NCBI GenBank assembly: GCA_942493385.1
Contig: OW818699.1
Coordinates: 1,922,001 to 1,986,000 of the forward strand
Length of the DNA: 64,000 nucleotides
Direction: 5' to 3'
Origin: UBA8389 sp942493385
Lineage (GTDB): Bacteria > Bacteroidota > Bacteroidia > Bacteroidales > UBA1402
Each line of letters begins with the position of its first letter. Within the stretch, counting starts at the first letter, position 1. Below the pieces are notes generated by a model. The model saw only the letters and a list, made by a program, of their open reading frames with translations, did not search any database and was not told the origin of the DNA. Shown here one piece after another: positions 33,590 to 41,552 of this stretch. Position numbers and translations under genes: made by a program.

Positions 33590-35002
33590 TCAAGCGAGTT
33601 TCTCAAGAACTTGTTTCAACGCATCCGTTTCGCCGACGTTTCCAGGAAAAATAATGTAGGGCATGTTTGGATAGCGGTGGTTGCTTGCGGTTTTCACAAC
33701 TGGAACACCAGGCAGAATCTGACCCGCTACGGTGGCTGTCTCCATTTCCAAACCCTTGGTGAGGATGTCGTGTGAGGTGATGCCACCTTTAGCCACGATG
33801 TAGGAAGGTTCGAAAGGCAGTTCGCGGACGATGCGTACTAAAAAAGCGGAAATCTTAGTCCCAGTCTGAAGGCGTTCTGCGGCATCTGTAGAACGGAGTT
33901 CCTTGCGGCTGGTATAGACGATTGGGGTGAGTTTGGCTTTTTTCGCAGCCTTCAATTCTTGTAAAACGTTGGCCATTATGGCATCTGGTTCTGCCAATAT
34001 GGATTTGACGTCCAATTCGATGCCTTTCGTGGCTTTGGCTTCCAACAAGGCGGTTAGTTGATTGCTGCTTTTTTTGACGTGCGAGCCGACGATGAAAATT
34101 CCGGATCCCTTTTTGGAAATCAGCGCTTCGCGATTCAATAGCGCTTGGTCTTCCATGCCGCTCAAAGCCTTGGGCAGGGAAGATGAGGTTCTCAAGAGGG
34201 CATAGGTGTCGGTTTCAGCCAGAATTTGAAGCAATACCGCCGAAAATTTCCATAAGTCGTCGTAACCCAGAGCGTCCACGGTGATCCAGGGTTTACCGGA
34301 TTGCCTTTTCATGCTGGCCTTGATTTCCTGCAGGGAATTCCTGCGCAATTCTTCCAGTGTCAAGCAACCGATTTGTGAAGCATCCACCAATCCGTTAGTT
34401 TTCTCCGTGATGTATTCGTTGAGTGTGGAATGGTGGTATCCAAAGACGTTGTCGGCTGCAAATTCGGTTTCCGAAACGGGAATCAGCCGGTCTTTATCTT
34501 TGAGGTAGTGGGTTCCTTCGATGGTGTATCGGCCGGCTTCGAAAAAGGAAGGAATGAAATAGGTGGAAGCAAGTACGGGCAGTAGATTTTGTTCCAATAC
34601 GCGACGGATGGTGTCCGGTTCCAACGGGAAATGGCCGCGTAGCGTTGAATCACTTCGGCTGATGAAAATAAGCTTGAAGCCTTGTTTTCGGTTGCATTCC
34701 ACGATGGCTGTAACGGCTTCACCAGTAACTTGTTCCGCGACTTCAGCCGTCATGGAGCGGGTATTGGTAAGGACGTAGAAAATTGGTGTTTCGTCGTTGA
34801 AGGCTTTTTCGAGGTTCTCCGCTTTCCAGTTGGTGAGCAGCAGGCAATCGTGAACGGTCTGGATGCCAGTGGGATCGTCGTCCAAAACAACGATTTTGAT
34901 GGCGTTCTTTTGGAGTGACAGGGAAATCTCGTTCCTTAGGGATTCACAGCTCAAGGCTGCGTAATCGGAAATGGTTTGCAGGTAGGAGCGGGTGGTCGAC
35001 AT
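33590..35002 (-). CDS. Four-carbon acid sugar kinase family protein (DUF1537)
   Basis: 470 residues from ATG 35002, one base after the BKACE stop. The N-terminal substrate domain carries VVLDDDPTG (DDDPTG at 41-46). The C-terminal nucleotide domain carries AKGGITSHD and PGNVGETDAL. The family was shown to phosphorylate D-threonate, D-erythronate or 3-oxo-tetronates. The usual partners (OtnC aldolase, PdxA2, LtnD) are missing nearby; the partners here are BKACE, NhaD and, on the other strand, a racemase-like enzyme and an acid-sugar carrier. Substrate not assigned. Confidence 0.87.
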   Translation of the reverse strand: MSTTRSYLQTISDYAALSCESLRNEISLSLQKNAIKIVVLDDDPTGIQTVHDCLLLTNWKAENLEKAFNDETPIFYVLTNTRSMTAEVAEQVTGEAVTAIVECNRKQGFKLIFISRSDSTLRGHFPLEPDTIRRVLEQNLLPVLASTYFIPSFFEAGRYTIEGTHYLKDKDRLIPVSETEFAADNVFGYHHSTLNEYITEKTNGLVDASQIGCLTLEELRRNSLQEIKASMKRQSGKPWITVDALGYDDLWKFSAVLLQILAETDTYALLRTSSSLPKALSGMEDQALLNREALISKKGSGIFIVGSHVKKSSNQLTALLEAKATKGIELDVKSILAEPDAIMANVLQELKAAKKAKLTPIVYTSRKELRSTDAAERLQTGTKISAFLVRIVRELPFEPSYIVAKGGITSHDILTKGLEMETATVAGQILPGVPVVKTASNHRYPNMPYIIFPGNVGETDALKQVLEKLA

Positions 35003-35003
35003 G

Positions 35004-35843
35004 TTAGCCGCGGAGTTTGTCGAGCCCAAAGATTTGTCGAGCTTCTGCCGGTGTTGCTGGCTCCATGCCCATGGAACGGATCAATGCCACCAGCTTTTCA
35101 ACAAGTACGGCATTGGTGGGGGCCAATTGGCCGGGTGCATGGTAAAAGCTGTCCTCAAAGCCGACACGCACCACGCTGGCACCCATGCTCAGGGCACAAG
35201 CCAGCATGGAATGGTCTTTCATGCTGTCGTGGTTGAGGCCGAAATGGGCGCCTTCTTCCATGAGGGAAACCATATAGCCGAGGTTGCGTGGGGTAGCCGA
35301 AAGGTTGCTGGCCGTGCCGCTTCCTAGGCAAAAATTGTAGTGCATGGGGCGTTTCAAAACTCCTTCGTTGGCCAGTTTGGTACAGGTCTCGACCATGCTC
35401 AGGTCGAAGATCTCCATCTCGGGCACCACTTTTTGGGTACGCATTCGGGCTGCCCAATAGCGAATGTCGGGCAGGGTGTTGATGTAGACGGATTCCCCAA
35501 AATTGACCGAACCCATATTGAGGGAGGCGACTTCTACCCTGGGCACGTTCAGGCAGACACAGCGTTCTTCCAGGGTCATGGAAGACAATCCACCGGTGGA
35601 GGCTTGAATGACGATATCCGTTTTAGCGGCAATAAGTTCCAGGGTTTTTTCGAAAACCTCGAGGTCGAAGGTTTGTTCGCCCTCGAGGTCTCTAACGTGT
35701 AGGTGCACCATCGACGCACCGGCATCGGCGCAATTCGCTGCTTCCTCGGCTATGGCTTCGGGTGTGAGCGGATTGGTGCAGCCTGCTGGAATTGGTTTTC
35801 CAGTGTGACAGACCGGTGCGACGGTGACGACGATTTTTCTCAT
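35004..35843 (-). CDS. Beta-keto acid cleavage enzyme, BKACE (DUF849)
   Basis: 279 residues. BKACE enzymes condense a beta-keto acid with acetyl-CoA and release acetoacetate plus a new acyl-CoA. The zinc ligands H47 and H49 (VHLHVRD) and E230 (VRVGFED, with R226) match the positions known from 3-keto-5-aminohexanoate cleavage enzyme almost exactly. The specificity loop is not diagnostic to me, and no lysine-fermentation genes (kal, kdd, kamA) are in the window. It sits between nhaD and the DUF1537 kinase with gaps of one base on each side. Confidence 0.88.
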   Translation of the reverse strand: MRKIVVTVAPVCHTGKPIPAGCTNPLTPEAIAEEAANCADAGASMVHLHVRDLEGEQTFDLEVFEKTLELIAAKTDIVIQASTGGLSSMTLEERCVCLNVPRVEVASLNMGSVNFGESVYINTLPDIRYWAARMRTQKVVPEMEIFDLSMVETCTKLANEGVLKRPMHYNFCLGSGTASNLSATPRNLGYMVSLMEEGAHFGLNHDSMKDHSMLACALSMGASVVRVGFEDSFYHAPGQLAPTNAVLVEKLVALIRSMGMEPATPAEARQIFGLDKLRG

Positions 35844-35844
35844 G

Positions 35845-37116
35845 TTAGCCTATCAAATAGTTTTGAAGCAAATAAACGCCACAACCGGCAAAGAATCCAA
35901 GTGCGGCCAAAAGACTGATGTTCTTCATGTACCAGATGAAATCGATTTTTTCCATGCCCATGGCGGCTACACCGGCAGCTGAACCAATGATGAGGATGCT
36001 ACCGCCAGTTCCTGCCGTAAAGGCGATGAATTCCCAGAAGAAGTGGTCGGTCGGGTAGTTGTACATGCCTTGGCAAGCGGCAACCAGCGGAACATTGTCC
36101 ACGACGGCTGATAGCAGCCCGATGGCAATAGCGATGACGGTCTGGCTGTTGATGGTCTTGTCCATCCATACGGCCAAATTGGGCAAGATTTCGGTGGCTT
36201 CCAAAGAAGCGATGGCGAGCAAGATGCCTAAGAAGAACAAGATGGTGGATGTGTCGATGCGATGTAGGGCACCGTTGACGGAAAGTGGGCCTTTGATGTC
36301 GGCTGGTTTGCCCTTGTGCATGATTTCTGTTAGGATCCAAATGAAGGATACGCCGAACAACATGCCCAAATACGGGGGTAAATGGGTGTATGTTTTAAAG
36401 ATGGGAACAAAGATGAGGGCTCCGATACCGGCAAAGAAAAGGATGTTTTGTTCCCTGGTAGAAAGGTCTTCCTTGTGCTTTTCTTGTACGACTTTAGGAC
36501 GTTCAACATTGCCTTTTAACTTGAATGACAATACAATAAGTGGTACAACCAGGCAAGCTACGCTGGGCAGGAACAGTTTTAACATGATGTTGCCTGCCGA
36601 TATTTGATTGCCAATCCACAGCATGGTGGTGGTGACGTCACCGATGGGAGTCCAGGCTCCACCTGCATTGGCAGCGATGACCACAACGCCGGCAAATAAC
36701 AAACGATCTTTGGGGTCGCGAATGAGCTTACGTAGCAAGGACACGATGACGATGGTGGTGGTCATGTTGTCCAATACAGCGGAAAGGAAAAAGGAAATGA
36801 TGCCGATGATCCACATCAGACTGGTTTTTTTTGTCTGATTGATGATCCTGGTGATGATTTTGAAACCGTCGTGGGCATCGACCATTTCAACAATGGTCAT
36901 GGCACCGAGCAGGAAAAACAAGATTTGCGACAGGCTGCCAAGGTGTTCACCAAGTTGTAAGTTCACATGCTCTTTGTCGGGGGTGGCCAACATGTAAACG
37001 GACCAGGTTAAAACGCCTATTAGGAGCGCTACCGCTGCTTTATTTATTTTTAGAGGGTGCTCCAGAGCGATGGCTAGATAGCCGAGTACGAAAATTACAG
37101 CAATCAAAGTTATCAT
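35845..37116 (-). CDS. nhaD: Sodium:proton antiporter, NhaD type
   Basis: 423 residues and about twelve membrane segments of the ion-transporter superfamily. Recognisable NhaD pieces are FLLGAMTIVEMVDAHDGF near 95, LDNMTTTIVIVSLL near 122, and the NAGGAWTPIGDVTTTMLW segment near 150-170. It exchanges cytoplasmic Na+ for H+. It is followed after one base by BKACE, so it may keep up the sodium gradient used for uptake of the same substrate (inference). Confidence 0.88.
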   Translation of the reverse strand: MITLIAVIFVLGYLAIALEHPLKINKAAVALLIGVLTWSVYMLATPDKEHVNLQLGEHLGSLSQILFFLLGAMTIVEMVDAHDGFKIITRIINQTKKTSLMWIIGIISFFLSAVLDNMTTTIVIVSLLRKLIRDPKDRLLFAGVVVIAANAGGAWTPIGDVTTTMLWIGNQISAGNIMLKLFLPSVACLVVPLIVLSFKLKGNVERPKVVQEKHKEDLSTREQNILFFAGIGALIFVPIFKTYTHLPPYLGMLFGVSFIWILTEIMHKGKPADIKGPLSVNGALHRIDTSTILFFLGILLAIASLEATEILPNLAVWMDKTINSQTVIAIAIGLLSAVVDNVPLVAACQGMYNYPTDHFFWEFIAFTAGTGGSILIIGSAAGVAAMGMEKIDFIWYMKNISLLAALGFFAGCGVYLLQNYLIG

Positions 37117-37155
37117 AGTAGGGAGTGGTATTGGTTAGTGTAGTGATTAGAAAAA

Positions 37156-37995
37156 TTAGACGGCTTTAAAACTAATATCCAGACTCTTGACCGAATGGGT
37201 TAAGGCGCCTACCGAGATGAAATCGACCCCGCATTCGGCATATTGCCGCAAGGTGGAGAAGGTTATTCCGCCCGATGACTCGGTTTCGTATTTGCCGTTT
37301 ATGCGTTTAACTGCCTCGCGAGTGGTCTTCAAATCGAAATTGTCCAGCATGATGCGGTCAACGCCGCTTACGTTCATGACGCGTTCCAGCTCTTCGAGGG
37401 AACGGACTTCGATTTCAATCTTCAGATCCTTGCCTTTGGCTTTCAAATAATCTTGTGCCCGGTGGATGGCGTTTTCGATGCCACCTGCAAAGTCCACGTG
37501 GTTGTCTTTGAGTAAGATCATGTCGTACAGACCGATGCGGTGGTTGACACCGCCGCCCAATTTCACGGCTTCCTTTTCGAGCAAGCGCATGCCTGGGGTG
37601 GTTTTGCGGGTGTCCAGCACGCGGGTGTGGGTTTCTTCGAGTTCTTTGACATACTTGCGGGTGACGGTGGCGATACCGCTCATGCGTTGCATGATGTTGA
37701 GCATGAGGCGTTCAGTCTGCAACAACGATTGCACGCGGCCTTCCACTTCAAACACGATGTCTCCTGGCATCACTTCACTGCCATCTTTGATGAATTCAGT
37801 TACCTTTAGTTCGGGGTCGAAATAGTGGAACACTTCGAGGGCCACTTCGACGCCGGCAACGACGCCAGCTTCTTTGATGATGAGGCGTGATTTGCCTAGG
37901 GCATCGGCTGGTATACAGGAAAGGGTGGTGTGGTCGCCATCGCCGATGTCTTCGGAAAAGGCTCGTTGAAGAAAGGGTAGCAGGTCTTCGCGCAT
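37156..37995 (-). CDS. nadC: Nicotinate-nucleotide pyrophosphorylase (carboxylating)
   Basis: 279 residues. It converts quinolinate and PRPP to nicotinate mononucleotide in de novo NAD synthesis. The type II phosphoribosyltransferase features are present: ERLMLNIMQRMSGIAT, THTRVLDTRKTTPGMR (quinolinate-binding Arg/Lys), and GGGVNHRIGLYDMILLKDNH. NadD is encoded at 49.6 kb. The gene has its own -7 element upstream and is separated from nhaD by 39 bases. Confidence 0.93.
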   Translation of the reverse strand: MREDLLPFLQRAFSEDIGDGDHTTLSCIPADALGKSRLIIKEAGVVAGVEVALEVFHYFDPELKVTEFIKDGSEVMPGDIVFEVEGRVQSLLQTERLMLNIMQRMSGIATVTRKYVKELEETHTRVLDTRKTTPGMRLLEKEAVKLGGGVNHRIGLYDMILLKDNHVDFAGGIENAIHRAQDYLKAKGKDLKIEIEVRSLEELERVMNVSGVDRIMLDNFDLKTTREAVKRINGKYETESSGGITFSTLRQYAECGVDFISVGALTHSVKSLDISFKAV

Positions 37996-38016
37996 GGATG
38001 TTAACTATTTAGGGTG

Positions 38017-38024
38017 CAAAAGTA
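38017..38024 (-). promoter_or_regulatory. -7 promoter element of nadC
   Basis: TACTTTTG on the minus strand, exact TAnnTTTG match, 21 bases upstream of the nadC start and within the 37-base gap. Confidence 0.55.
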
Positions 38025-38032
38025 CAATAATC

Positions 38033-39865
38033 TTAGAAATTATTCCATCGAAATTCATCCTCTGCCTTTTCCTTTTGTTTTTCTATCTCCTTGTTCCTTT
38101 CAACAGCGTTGTTGTACTTAACTAGAGCATTGGCTTCCTCCTCATTGAATCCAACAAAAAGAATGGTCCGCAAGCTCTTGTCTCCACCACTAAACGTGTT
38201 GTATTCGATTTCACCCAAAAAGTAGCCGTTTCCGTTCGACCGTGTTTGCAGGGACTGTACAAACATGCCATCCACCAGATGCAACGTGCTGATTTTGATT
38301 GATTCATGGTTGGTCTGATTGAGCCACAACCGAGCATTTTTGTTAAAGGTCAGGGCAATCAAGGCAATATGTGTGCCCTTGGAAACAGGTATTCGTTGAG
38401 ATCCGGGGCCCTCGATTACATAGCGTTGAACGTTTGTAAATCCACTTTCCATGAAATTCTTAAGTGTCTTTGCCTCTATTTCCCTGAATTTTCTGTTGAA
38501 CTCCTCTGTCGAACTGTATCGTAGCTTTTGCTCGGGTGCTTCCTTTTCGAGTTCTTTCGCTTCCAATGCTTTTGATTCTTCCGTGTCTTTAAAACCATAA
38601 AAAAGAAGGGCTCGACCCGTTTGGAGTGAATCGACAGGTAGCGAGGAGTGAAATTCATACCTACCCGAAATCAGATTCGCTCCACCCTGAGCGCGCCAGA
38701 TGCCTTGGTAGGGTTCGGCCTTGAACGGCAGAATAGCGGGTGGGATGGGATCCAAATAACTCAATCGGTTCGGTTCTTCGGTAAAAAGGATCCATTGAAC
38801 ATTCTTCGCCTCCAATAGATCGAATTTTTCGCGGATAATGCCTGACTTATATTCCTTTTTGACTGTTTGGTAACCTTCGGGTTTGAAGTTTTTGGAAAGT
38901 TGTTGCCAAAGATCCTCTCGTGAGTCGGAATATTTTTTGACTTCCATACGAATGCAATAACCGGTCTGAAAAAGATTGTTCTCCTTTTCTTTACTGTTGT
39001 CGATGATGCGCATCGAGACCTGCATTCCAAATTTTGGTTCGTAACCGGGGTTGATGCATTCTTTGTAATCCGGCGAATCCTCTACCATTCTGAACTTGGT
39101 TTCAGTCTCGATGGATTGATTGATGGGTTCCAGGAAATCCATTCCTTTCAATACCGAGGTAGCTGCGTCCAGGTTGTTCCCAGCATAGTAATCGCCTGTA
39201 AATCTCATGTTTCCATCTTTGCTTATCATCGTTTTGTAGAAAAAACCAGCATAATAGTTGTAATTATAGATTTTTTCCTGTAAGCTGTTGGTTTCAATGA
39301 CAGGACCATCTGGTTTCAGGTTGTTGCTGAACTCATAGAAAAACCATTGGACTTTGTCAAAACTGTAAGGCAGTGATTGAGCGTTCAACGGACTCAAATG
39401 AAAGTCGCGGGTCTGGCTGGAATCGCATTGAATAAGACGTTGCTCGATCAAGAAAAAAAGGTCTTTTGTGGGTGCAAACCCTTGGGGCTTCGATTGATTT
39501 TCATCCTCCGGAATATAAATCAGGGCGTACTCACGATAGGTTTTGAACGTACACACTTGATACATGGCGTAATTGGCAATTTCCCTATTCGCCCTGGGTT
39601 TTTGTCTTTTCTTATCGGTATTGATGGCTGTGGGCCAACCCGTTTCATCAAGAAAATTGTCAATCATGTATTCGGAAAACAGGATTTTGGAGAGTGGCTC
39701 TTTGAGTGAGCTTCTGAAAATTGTCCAGGTTGATTTGGATTCCATAACGATGTATTCGCTGTTCACCACACTTTCCAGGATGGTGACTTTGGGCATTCTC
39801 AACTGGCTGTAGCTGTATGTAAAGACACTTGTTAGAAGTAGTAAAAGCAGTAGACTTTTTTTCAT
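38033..39865 (-). CDS. Secreted protein of unknown function
   Basis: 610 residues from ATG 39865. A signal peptide (MKKSLLLLLLLTSVFTYSYS) implies export. I do not recognise a domain. The protein has mixed alpha/beta character with many aromatic residues, a WRAQGGANLISGRYEF segment near 390-420, and a strongly charged C-terminal helix rich in Glu and Lys (last 30 residues). It does not resemble SusD, TPR or gliding-motility proteins. An exact -7 element lies 19 bases upstream, divergent from rlmH. Downstream is nadC with its own promoter. Confidence 0.7.
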   Translation of the reverse strand: MKKSLLLLLLLTSVFTYSYSQLRMPKVTILESVVNSEYIVMESKSTWTIFRSSLKEPLSKILFSEYMIDNFLDETGWPTAINTDKKRQKPRANREIANYAMYQVCTFKTYREYALIYIPEDENQSKPQGFAPTKDLFFLIEQRLIQCDSSQTRDFHLSPLNAQSLPYSFDKVQWFFYEFSNNLKPDGPVIETNSLQEKIYNYNYYAGFFYKTMISKDGNMRFTGDYYAGNNLDAATSVLKGMDFLEPINQSIETETKFRMVEDSPDYKECINPGYEPKFGMQVSMRIIDNSKEKENNLFQTGYCIRMEVKKYSDSREDLWQQLSKNFKPEGYQTVKKEYKSGIIREKFDLLEAKNVQWILFTEEPNRLSYLDPIPPAILPFKAEPYQGIWRAQGGANLISGRYEFHSSLPVDSLQTGRALLFYGFKDTEESKALEAKELEKEAPEQKLRYSSTEEFNRKFREIEAKTLKNFMESGFTNVQRYVIEGPGSQRIPVSKGTHIALIALTFNKNARLWLNQTNHESIKISTLHLVDGMFVQSLQTRSNGNGYFLGEIEYNTFSGGDKSLRTILFVGFNEEEANALVKYNNAVERNKEIEKQKEKAEDEFRWNNF

Positions 39866-39883
39866 GGCGGTCTCAAATTTTAA

Positions 39884-39891
39884 CAAATATA
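39884..39891 (-). promoter_or_regulatory. -7 promoter element of the unknown secreted protein gene
   Basis: TATATTTG on the minus strand, exact match. It supports the start at 39865 rather than an upstream ATG at 39934, which would lie outside the transcript. Confidence 0.6.
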
Positions 39892-39906
39892 GCAAAATTT
39901 TTAATG

Positions 39907-39914
39907 TACTTTTG
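39907..39914 (+). promoter_or_regulatory. -7 promoter element of rlmH
   Basis: TACTTTTG, exact match, 20 bases before the rlmH ATG. It supports the short form of RlmH. Confidence 0.55.
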
Positions 39915-39933
39915 GATTTCCAAACTGGTACCA

Positions 39934-40407
39934 ATGAAACTAATTTTGCTGGTGGTCGGCAAGACCAACGAGGCCTGGATTCAAACAGCCGTGGCCGAAT
40001 ATGAGAAGCGGTTGAAGCATTATTTGCCGTTTCAGTTGGAAGTGATTCCCGATTTGAAGGGCGCCAAGAACATGACCGAGGAGCAGATCAAAGCCAAGGA
40101 AGCGGAATCGATTCTGGCTTGGAACAAATCCGGGGATGTGATGGTTCTTTTGGATGAAAACGGAAGCCTGCATTCGTCCGAGGAATTTTCTGGTTTTCTT
40201 CAAAAAAAGATGAATGCGGGTGTGCGAAATCTGGTTTTTGTGGTTGGGGGTGCTTATGGGTTCGCACCTTCCGTGTACGAAGCCTGCCGCGAACGCATTT
40301 CACTCTCCAAGATGACCTTTTCACACCAAATGGTACGGGTCTTCGTCGTTGAACAGTTCTACAGGGCAATGACCATCATCAAGGGGGAACCTTACCATCA
40401 TTCCTAA
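39934..40407 (+). CDS. rlmH: 23S rRNA (pseudouridine-1915 N3)-methyltransferase
   Basis: 157 residues from ATG 39934, the standard RlmH length. It methylates pseudouridine 1915 in helix 69 of the 23S rRNA. The SPOUT trefoil-knot motifs are clear: LDENGSLHSSEEFS (cofactor loop), FVVGGAYGF, and the C-terminal EQFYRAMTIIKGEPYHH. It is divergent from the unknown secreted-protein gene and convergent with the hemerythrin gene. Confidence 0.93.
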   Translation: MKLILLVVGKTNEAWIQTAVAEYEKRLKHYLPFQLEVIPDLKGAKNMTEEQIKAKEAESILAWNKSGDVMVLLDENGSLHSSEEFSGFLQKKMNAGVRNLVFVVGGAYGFAPSVYEACRERISLSKMTFSHQMVRVFVVEQFYRAMTIIKGEPYHHS

Positions 40408-40441
40408 GGCTTAGCGAAAATGGGTTTTCTTGTATCTTAAC

Positions 40442-40993
40442 TTATTTTGTTTGGTTTAAATAGATGAGTGCGAGATTGTTGATGGTTGTGATGGCATTTG
40501 CGGTCTGATAGGCTGGTTCGGTATGCTTTTCCACATCATCGAATTGAACCAACAGTTGGGCATTTTCCTCTGAACTCAGTGCCTGATCGGCCATCCGAAA
40601 CAGAATGTTGTTTTCCTTGCCAATGTGTGCTGTAAGTAGAACAGCATATTCCTCCAAGTTTGAATAGATGGATTCCAGGGCAACTCGGTCACCTGCCTTG
40701 AACGCATCGATTCCATCTGCCACTCTTTTAATGAATACTCTACCCTGCACATGTTCTGCAAGCATCACGGCCACAGGGCCTTGTTGGGGCGAGAATCCTT
40801 TTTTACCCATCATCGGAAACAATAAATCCTCTTCTTTGGCATGGTGCAAACCGTCAGCGAATTTGCGAACCAGGTTTACGACCAATTCCAAATGTTCGAC
40901 ATTTTCTGATCTAAGTTCAGACATTTTTTGCATGATTTGCGTCAGTAGCAAAATATGAATATGGTCATTTTCTAAATTATGTGTTGCTTTCAT
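40442..40993 (-). CDS. Hemerythrin-domain protein
   Basis: 183 residues from ATG 40993. A four-helix hemerythrin-like bundle with candidate di-iron ligands H13, H50/H51, E55 (LHHAKEEDLLFP), H81 (AEHVQGR), H123 and E127 (AHIGKENNILF). Related proteins bind O2 or NO or help repair damaged iron-sulfur proteins (YtfE/Ric), but the N-terminal ScdA cysteine domain of Ric is absent. It lies 51 bases downstream of an Rrf2 regulator gene, which suggests control by oxygen or nitric oxide. Confidence 0.85.
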   Translation of the reverse strand: MKATHNLENDHIHILLLTQIMQKMSELRSENVEHLELVVNLVRKFADGLHHAKEEDLLFPMMGKKGFSPQQGPVAVMLAEHVQGRVFIKRVADGIDAFKAGDRVALESIYSNLEEYAVLLTAHIGKENNILFRMADQALSSEENAQLLVQFDDVEKHTEPAYQTANAITTINNLALIYLNQTK

Positions 40994-41019
40994 ACCGTTT
41001 GTTTTTAAATAATATAATG

Positions 41020-41030
41020 ATGTAGTATAT
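41020..41030. promoter_or_regulatory. Candidate Rrf2 operator before the hemerythrin gene
   Basis: Minus strand ATATACTACAT, 27 bases before the hemerythrin start. It differs by one base from ATATAATACAT at 41473-41483 in the Rrf2 gene's own promoter. Shared presence at both starts is the only evidence. Confidence 0.35.
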
Positions 41031-41044
41031 AATTTCAAAAAAAA

Positions 41045-41458
41045 TCAATATTTGCTTACTTCATTGTAATTCATATCGTTAAGTGATTTGTTATTGAATA
41101 CGTTGAAGAACTCCTGACGGATGGCACCTAAGGAGGAGTGTAGGGCACATGGATTCTCATCGCTGCAATTTTCGAAACCCAACAGGCAGCCTGTATATTT
41201 GTCCATGCCTTCAATGGCTTCAATAATGTCAGCCAATTTCACATCTTCTGGCTTTTTGGCGATGATGTAACCGCCATCTCGGCCTTGAATACTCAGAATG
41301 ATTCCGGATTTGGTCAAATCAGTCATTAGCCTGCGTAAGTATTTGTCCGAAATCTTTAATGCTTCGACCAATTGTTTGGCTGAATACATCCGTTGTACAT
41401 CCTTTCCCATATAGATGAGAATGCGCAATGCATATTCGGCTGTATTACTTAGTTTCAT
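41045..41458 (-). CDS. Rrf2-family transcriptional regulator with three cysteines
   Basis: 137 residues. The N-terminal winged helix (KLSNTAEYALRILIYM, then SDKYLRRLMTDLTKSGII and a GRDGGY wing) is classic Rrf2. The cluster loop holds C91, C98 and C104 (spacing x6, x5), close to the 5/5 spacing of IscR and NsrR, so an iron-sulfur sensor is likely. With the hemerythrin gene downstream it most resembles an NsrR-like nitric-oxide or redox regulator (inference); isc genes are not nearby. Confidence 0.87.
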   Translation of the reverse strand: MKLSNTAEYALRILIYMGKDVQRMYSAKQLVEALKISDKYLRRLMTDLTKSGIILSIQGRDGGYIIAKKPEDVKLADIIEAIEGMDKYTGCLLGFENCSDENPCALHSSLGAIRQEFFNVFNNKSLNDMNYNEVSKY

Positions 41459-41472
41459 GAAATGCTACTTAT

Positions 41473-41483
41473 ATGTATTATAT
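41473..41483. promoter_or_regulatory. Candidate Rrf2 operator in its own promoter
   Basis: Minus strand ATATAATACAT, immediately downstream of the -7 element and over the expected transcription start. It pairs with the near-identical site at 41020-41030. Confidence 0.35.
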
Positions 41484-41487
41484 TTTG

Positions 41488-41495
41488 CAAAGATA
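41488..41495 (-). promoter_or_regulatory. -7 promoter element of the Rrf2 gene
   Basis: TATCTTTG on the minus strand, exact match, 29 bases before the start codon. Confidence 0.6.
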
Positions 41496-41552
41496 GGTGG
41501 AATGTTGAATAAATGATGCGCTGGAGTGTTAATAAAAGTTAACGCTATTCTT

